The position numbers and the translations under genes were made by a program. A stretch of DNA of 64,000 nucleotides from assembly GCF_024166365.1 (NCBI RefSeq), contig NC_064830.1, positions 87,600,721 to 87,664,720 on the forward strand, read 5' to 3'. Under the pieces are notes generated by a model. It did not search any database and was not told the origin of the DNA. It saw only the letters and a program-made list of their open reading frames with translations. This stretch comes from Elephas maximus indicus. Taxonomy: Eukaryota > Chordata > Mammalia > Proboscidea > Elephantidae. This document shows positions 57,361-64,000 of this stretch, one piece after another (position 1 is the first letter of the stretch; the number at the start of each line of letters is the position of its first letter).

Positions 57361-60300
57361 TAGACAGTTCTGGATCTGAAACTTGGCTCAGCCACTTAGC
57401 AGATCTATGGCCTTAGATAAATTTAGCTGGGGCCTGTTTTCTTGTCACTTAGAGAACTGCTAGTAAACACTTAATAGATGTTAATTTCCTTCCCCATGCC
57501 TCTAATAAAAACGACTGTCATGGCAGGACTGCAAAGTATTTTTAAAATCCCCGGTTCTGTAATAAAATGGAATCTTTCCACAAACTACAAAGATCAGAGC
57601 TGATAAAAGCATTAGACAAGCCCTGATCAAAAGAGAGGCTGCACAGTGAGGGGGCTGAGAGCGTGGGTATGGAAGTGGACAGGTGGCACTGAGACCAGTG
57701 CTTACCAGACCTGCTTGATCTTAGGCATCACTTAACTTGCTTATTAAAAACCCAGAATCACAGGCCACTCTGCTGAAGGTTCTGACTGCCGTGGAGCCTG
57801 GAATCCTGAGGTTTTACTGTTCCCTTCAGGGAACACCATGATCTGACAGGAAATTTGCTGTTAACTTACACAAACAGTGCAGAAACATTTTGAGCTAACA
57901 TACTCAGCCTCAGTCTTCTCATCTCCAAAATGATGATAGTAATAACTATCTCAAAGGCATAAGATGAAGCATAAATGAGATATCACTATCAAAGGCTTAG
58001 TTTCACAGCCCGATAAACATCCTCAAGAATATCTCACCAGCACCTCACCCTCAACAAATCCTAAACTGGACTCATCCTCTCCTCCCACCATCCTCAACCT
58101 TTTTTTCTCCCCTGAGTCCTTCTCTTTGTGAATAATCTGGTTTGGATGGTGCAGTCCATGCAGTCCTACCAACCACAAACCTGCATCAACCTCTAATCCT
58201 CCTCTCCCTCGACCTGAAATCCAGCCAGTCATCGAGTTCTGCCAAGTTCATTTCTGATCACTAGGCTAAGGGACGTTCATCCAGCCATCCCACATTCTGG
58301 ACTGAACATCCCTTATTTGCCAACAGGTGTTTTGAACACAGGGATAGAATGTGGCAAGCTAAGGAAGCTGGACTTTTATCCTGGAAACTTTGGAGATGAA
58401 AGCTCTCCAAACAAAGGATCTTTAAGCAGGAAGGTGATACAGCCAGGCTGTGTTTTAGAAAGGTACCTCCTTTTTGGCACTGTGGAGATGAACGAGAGAA
58501 ACAAAGAAACGGGAGGCACAGTCCAGTACGCAGCCTATTAAAGCAATCCAGCAAAAGGGGATGAGGGTATAAATGAGGCTCAGTGGTAAGGACAAATGAA
58601 AACAATCGTGGCCACCAAGGCTTGAGCACTGAGTGCCACTCTTTTGAGCTTTTGACCCTTATTTTATGTAATTCTTACAAACAACGATGAAAAGTAGATA
58701 TTATTATATCTATTTTAAAGTGTTTGAACCAGATACGGATGAGGTTTAGAAGATAACAGAAAAATGCAAATAGTGACTCTATTAGGAGGTGAGGCAGCAA
58801 TTTTTAAAGTGTCTTTTATTATATTTTAGGTCCTAAGGTGAAAAGTATAACTTCTCTTTTGCAGAGTTAGTCTTCATCCTGACGACTGAAGCACATTGAG
58901 ATTCAGCACTAACCACTGACTCTGAATGAAACTGCGGTTCTTAGAAATCAAGCGCTGCTGGGCACGTCCGCACAATCAGAATGAAACAGAGAGCTCTGTA
59001 CTGGCAAAGGGTTATCATCTACTACAGTGATTCTTCATCTTTTGGGGACCACAGGCCCTCTTTTGTAATCTACTGAAAGCTAAAACAAAATGTACAATCA
59101 CACAGAGACACAACTGTCTGTGTGCAATGTCAGGGGTGACCTGCAGACTTCTGTGAAGTCATCCACGGAAGGCTAGACCCCAAATTAAGAACTCCTGTTC
59201 AAGAAAGACTCTTAAATCTTTTCCCTAAGTGCCTACCCCAGGTTAGGCAAGAAAATGCAGATACTTCTAATGCTATCCAATGCTTAGTACAGAAAAATCT
59301 AGAACAATGAAATTATCCTCTGCCTTTTTTTTTTTCGCTAGAAGTGTAACATATAGGATCTGGAATTTATCAGCAGCATTTGTTTGCAGGGGAGTGTATG
59401 AAAATAAGAGTAAATAGGGAGCAGATTTGAAAAGAAAAAAAAAAAAGAACCAGAAATGAAAAACATAAGCAATAACAGCTTAAAATTTCATTGAATGAAA
59501 ATTAAAAGCTGATTGGACACAGCTTAATAGCAAATTAGTAGACCAAAAGACAGAAAAAATTAGCCAGAATATAGCCCAGAAACTATGAGAGGTTAAGAGA
59601 CGTGGAGGACAAGACATAAAAAAAAAAAAAAAAAAAGTCTTATTAAAATTCTAGAAGAAGGTAGAGAGAATGGCTGAGAACTTATGAAAACAAACGAGAA
59701 AAACATCAATTCCCAGATTCAAAAGATCCATCAAATCCCAAACAGGGTAAATTAAATAATTATCCACCTGGCACATCATAATAAAATTGCAGAATATGCA
59801 AGGTTAGAAACAACCAGAGAGAAAAGTCAGATTACTTTCAAAAAAGCAACAATTAGACTGAGTGCTGACTTCACGACAAAAATGAAAGCCAGTTTGAGTA
59901 CAATAGTATCTTCAGTATGTTGGGAGGACGTGTCTCTCAACTGAAAATGCTATATATTCAAGGAAGACTGAGAGTGAAATAAGCTGTTTCCAAACAAAGG
60001 AAAACTGAGAGAATAAGTGACTAGCAGACCCCCTCCCTAAAGGAAATTCCAAAGCATTTATTTTAGACAGCAAGAAAGTTAAATCCCAGCATATTTTAAT
60101 GACCAACTGTATAACACAGTAAAAAAAAAAAAGTGTCTTGTGGGTATAAAAAAAATAAACACACAACAATAATAGCACTTAAGTCAGGAGTCAGGTGACA
60201 TCTGGAATATGTGTTCTAAGGTCCTTGTGATGGCTGAGAGAGCAATCAGGATATTAATAAATCTTACACTTTTAAGGATACATTGTACAATTTCTAGAGT

Positions 60301-60785
60301 AACCACTAAAAAAGAGAAATAGAAATTTCTGAATTAGTAAAGGATAATATTTAATGAGAAAAAATTACTGAACCCTAAAGAACAGAACAAAGGGTGGGAG
60401 GCGGGGAACCAAACAGAGTATAGGCAAGACAGATATAAAAAAAAAAGTAGAAATAAATCCAATTAGATTGGTAATAATAATAAATAAAAATGGACTAACT
60501 GTGCCAGTTTAAAGACAAGGACTGTTAGACTGGATAAAGAACTTATCAAACTGAACAGTGAATAAAATCTAGCTAAATGATTATAAGAAAGCTAATCTAA
60601 AATGTAAGAACACCAAATGATTAAAAGTAAACAGGTACAAAAAGATACATTCTGCAAACAACTAACCAAAAGAGACCTGGTATGGCTATATTAATACAAA
60701 GCAAAAAGGGTTAACAGAGATAAAGACACTACAAAATGATAAAAGGTTCAGTTTCCAAGATTTGACCATTTAAAATGTTCAACCA

Positions 60786-60904
60786 AAAAAAACCAGAGTA
60801 GAACTCCCCTACATTGTTTCCAAGGAGCACCTGGTGGACTCCAACTGCTGGCCTTTTGGTTAGCAGCAGTAAGGAGCTCTTAACCACTACACCACCAGAG
60901 GTTC
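60786..60904 (-). repeat. AfroSINE fragment
   Basis: Reversed body (ATTGTTTCCAAGGAGCACC) and head (ACTACACCACCAGAGGTTC). The tail part is shortened. Confidence 0.8.
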
Positions 60905-60973
60905 TTTAAAATGCTCAGGCACCTAATAAAAGAGCTTCAAAATATTTCAGGCAACAACTGCCATAACTACAAA

Positions 60974-62225
60974 GATGTTGTTGTTGTTGTTAGGTGCCGT
61001 CGAGTCGGTTCCGACTCATACCGACCCACAAAACAGAACGAAAACCTGCCTGGTCCTGCGCCATCCTTACAATCGCTGTTATGCTTGAACTCACTGTTGC
61101 AGCCACTGTGTCAATCCACCTCGTTGAGGGTCTTCCTCTTTTCCACTGACCCTGTACTCTGCCAAGCATGATGTCCTTCTCCAGGGACTGATCCCTCCTG
61201 ACAACATGTCCAAAGTATGTAAGACGCAGGCTCCCCATCCTTGTCTCTAAGGAGCATTCTGGCTGTACTTCTAAGACACGTTTGTTTGTTCTTTTGGCAG
61301 TCCATGGTATATTCAATATTCTTCGCCAACACCACAATTCAAAGGCGTCAACTCTTCTTCTGTCTTCCTTATTCATTGTCCAGCTTTCACATGTATATGA
61401 TGCGATTGAAAATATCATGGCTTGGGTCAGGCGCACCTTAGTCTTCAGGGTGACATCTTTGCTCTTCAACACTTTGAAGAGGTCCTTTGCAGCAGATTTA
61501 CCTAATGCAATGCATCTTTTGATTTCTTGACTGCTGCTTCCACGGCTGTTGATTGTGGATCCAAGTAAAATGAAATCTTTGACAACTTCAATCTTTTCTC
61601 TGTTTATCACGATGTTGCTCATTCGTCCAATTGTGAGGATTTTTGTTTTCATTATGTTGAGGTGCAGTCCATACTGAAGGCTGCGGTCTTTGATCTTCAT
61701 TAGTAAGTGCTTCAAGTCCTCTTCACTTTCAGCAAGCAAGGTTGTGTCATCTGCATAACGCAGGTTGTTAATGACTCTTCCTCCAATCCTGATGCCCCGT
61801 TCTTCTTCATATAGTCCAGCTTCTCGGATTATTTGCTCAGCATACAGATTGAATAGGTATGGTGAAAGAATACAAACCTGAGGCACACCTTTCCTGACTT
61901 TAAACCACTCAGTATGCCCTCGTTCTGTCTGAACAACCACCTCTTGATCTATGTAGAGCTTCCTCATGAGCACAATTAAGTGTTCTGGAATTCCCATTCT
62001 TCGCAATGTTATCCATAATTTGTTATGATCCACACAGTTGAATGCCTTTGCATAGCCAATAAAACACAGGTAAACATCCTTCTGGTATTCTCTGCTTTCA
62101 GCCAGGATCCATCTGACATCAGCAATGATATCCCTGGTTCCACGTCCTCTTCTGAAACCAGACTGAATTTCTGGCAGTTCCCTGCTACAAAGATAACCAT
62201 ACAAATCTACAATCATGTGGAGATT
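60974..62225 (-). mobile_element. RTE-clade LINE, 5'-truncated, with a long decayed reverse transcriptase frame
   Basis: The reverse strand has one open frame, 62216-60990, of 408 codons. It holds the RT region (GFRRGRGTRD, the AKAF motif A, CILSPYLFNLYAE motif B and [17 protein letters not shown] motif C) and the RTE C-terminal part ([24 protein letters not shown]). The tail is (AAC)n at 60974-60992. The endonuclease and the front of the RT are missing. In motif A the usual aspartate after AKAF is asparagine, and motif B has PQV where RTE proteins have RQG. It is therefore not active as it stands. Clade call is firm; the subfamily (RTE1 of afrotherians) is likely. Confidence 0.9.
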
Positions 62226-62383
62226 TTAACATATCACTCGCAATAACTGATAAAACAAACAAAAAAAAAAATTAGTAAAATTTGAGATTTGTAAAATACA
62301 AAAATCCGTAAAGTCAAGAGAAGATTTGTAAAACACAAGCAAAAAGCTTAATTTAATGGACTTGTGCAAAACACTGCACCCCA

Positions 62384-62524
62384 GGGTGGAGAGAAGCAGT
62401 GTGCTGTCTCATTAGGGGGAGAGCAACCAGGGGTATATAGCAAGGTGTATATAAATTTTTGTATTTGAGAGACTGGCTTGATTTGTAAACTTTCACTTAA
62501 AGAACAATAAAAATTAAAATAAAT
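62384..62524 (+). mobile_element. Very short L1 3' end with target duplication
   Basis: GTTTACAAATC-type L1 3' end in sense (GTAAACTTTCACTTAAAGAA) with an A-rich tail. The duplication AAAACACTGCMCCC is at 62368-62383 and 62525-62539. Confidence 0.85.
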
Positions 62525-62926
62525 AAAACACTGCCCCCAATACCTACAGAATACAGAATCTTCAAGCACACCTAGAACATTTATGAAAATTGCCACAATC
62601 TGGGCCAGAAGGCAAGTCTTACATATTTTAAAGGACCAGTCTAATACAGCCATGTTTTCTGACTACAATGGGATAAGGTCAAAAATTAGTAACAAAAAGG
62701 TAACTAGAAAAACCCCACTTGTTTGGAATTTAAGAAACAGATTTCTAAATAATTCATGATCAAACAGGAATTCTTAACAGAAATTATAAAATATTTCCAA
62801 CTGAACAATAACAAAAATTCTACATATAAATACTGGTGGGAGGCAACCAAAGCAGGGGAGGAAAACTGCATAGCCTTAAATGCCTGTATTTAAAAAAGAG
62901 AGGGTATGAAAATTCAAGAGCTAGGC

Positions 62927-64000
62927 ATCAATTTTTTTTTATTATTAATTTTTTTGTGCTTTAAGTGAAAGTTTACAAACCAGGTCAGTCTCTCATACAG
63001 AAATTTACATACACCTTGCCATACACTCCTAATTGCTCTCCCGCCAATAAGACAGCACAGTTCTTCCCTCCACTCTCTCTACTCATGTCCATTCGGGTAG
63101 CTTCTGGCCCCCTCTGCCCTCTCATCCCCTCTCCAGACAGGAGATGCCAACATAGTCTCATGTGTCTATTTGATCCAAGAGGCTCATTCTTCACCAGTAT
63201 CATTTTCCATCCCCTATTCCAGTTTTTTTTTATTCCAGTCCAATCCCTGTCTCAAGAGTTGGCTTTGGGAATGGTTCCTGTCCTGGGCTAACAGAAGGTC
63301 TAGGGACCATGCCCTCCAGGGTCCCTCCAGTCCCAGTCTGACCATTAAGTCTGGCCTTTTTATGAGAATTTGGGGTCTGCATCCCACTGCTCTCCTGCTC
63401 TGTCAGGGTTTCTCTGTTGAGTTTCCTATGAGGGCAGTCATCAGTTGCGGCCGGGCACCACCTAGTTCTTTTGGTCTCAGGCTGATATAGTCTCTGGTTT
63501 ATGTGGTCCTTTCTGTCTCTAAGGCTCATAATTACCTTGTCTTTGGTGTTCTTCATTCTTCCTCGGTCCAGGTGGGTTGAGACCAATTGATGCATCTTAC
63601 ATGGCCGCTTGCTAGTGTTTAAGACCCCAGACACCACTCTCCAACGTGGGATGCAGAATGTTTTCTTTTATTATGCCAATTGACTTAGATGTCCCCTGAA
63701 ACCATGGACCTCAAACCCCCACCCCTGCTACACCGGCCTTTGAAGAGTTCAGTTTATTCAGGAAAATTCTTTGCTTTTGGTTTAGTCCAGTTGTGTTGAC
63801 CTCTCCTGTATTGTGTACTGTCTTTCCCTTCACCTAAAATAAAACTTATCTACAATCTAATTAGTAAAGACTCCTCTTCCCTCCCTCCCTCCCTCCTCCC
63901 TCCCTCCCTCCTCCCTCCCATAACCATCAAAGAATATTTTCTTCTCTGTTTAAACTGTTTCTCCAGTTCTTATAATAATGGTCTTATACAATATTTGTCC
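62927..64000 (-). mobile_element. L1 3' part, antisense, running off the window
   Basis: It has the same antisense L1 3' sequence as 22769-23831, starting at a T-tract and TGCTTTAAGTGAAAGTTTAC, and continues past 64000. It includes a (CCCT)n-rich stretch at about 63878-63919. Confidence 0.9.

Larger units (their letters stand above)
59420..62926 (+). mobile_element. Old L1 or HAL1, heavily interrupted
   Basis: Sense ORF1/ORF2-like sequence (ATTCCCAGATTCAAAAGATCC; GACTACAATGGGATAAGGTC; GGAGGCAACCAAAGCAGGGG) lies at about 59420-60785, 60905-60973, 62226-62383 and 62525-62926. A SINE, an RTE and an L1 3' piece interrupt it. Confidence 0.6.
56781..64000 (-). other. NSMCE1 intron 1 or upstream sequence, not closed in the window
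   Basis: The first coding exon has an acceptor, so at least one upstream exon must lie further right. No CpG island or convincing exon is visible to 64000. In 57361-59419 I recognise no element. The rest is filled by retrotransposons listed separately. Confidence 0.75.

Noticed and set aside
63878-63919. CCCT-rich direct repeats near the right edge as a CRISPR-like or functional array
   Set aside because: They are a simple repeat inside the antisense L1 3' region, also present in shorter form at 23695-23715.

Overview
The window is mammalian nuclear DNA. It holds two multi-exon, GT-AG spliced genes in an intron-rich sequence full of interspersed repeats. The repeats are tRNA-type SINEs of the AfroSINE kind, RTE-clade LINEs that end in (AAC)n, L1, L2, MIR and solo LTRs. 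AfroSINEs together with abundant RTE-family LINEs point to an afrotherian, most likely an elephant or another paenungulate. This species call is inference from repeat content. The two genes are KDM8 and NSMCE1, recognised from their proteins. They lie tail to tail as on human 16p12.

Left part (1-18656): positions 1-1000 are a CpG island with GC boxes and six NRF1-like palindromes, the likely KDM8 promoter and untranslated first exon. A large intron 1 holds an old, degenerate tandem repeat with SINEs inserted in it. Seven coding exons between 6065 and 18656 (+ strand) join in frame to a 416-residue KDM8 with the JmjC iron ligands H321, D323 and H400 present.

Middle (18657-27289): an intergenic stretch between converging genes. 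It has MIR and L1 remnants, an ~800-bp element of uncertain family, a locally duplicated segment broken by an LTR that is itself broken by an L1, and a clean solo LTR with 5-bp target duplications.

Right part (27290-64000): NSMCE1 on the minus strand. Seven coding exons run from 56769 down to 27454 and join in frame to 266 residues, with the eight zinc ligands of the variant RING present. Intron 2, between coding exons 2 and 3, is 19.7 kb. The first, probably untranslated, exon and the promoter are not in the window. From 56781 to the right edge there is only intron or upstream sequence with nested retrotransposons, including an RTE copy with a 408-codon frame whose catalytic motifs are altered.

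KDM8 encodes a nuclear 2-oxoglutarate oxygenase. NSMCE1 encodes the RING subunit of the SMC5/6 genome-stability complex. Nothing in the sequence shows that they act together. I found no bacterial-type system, CRISPR array, rRNA or functional tRNA gene. The most unusual features are how the repeats are built: a SINE whose target duplication overlaps a splice donor, repeated SINE insertion at one short motif, and the degenerate intronic tandem array.
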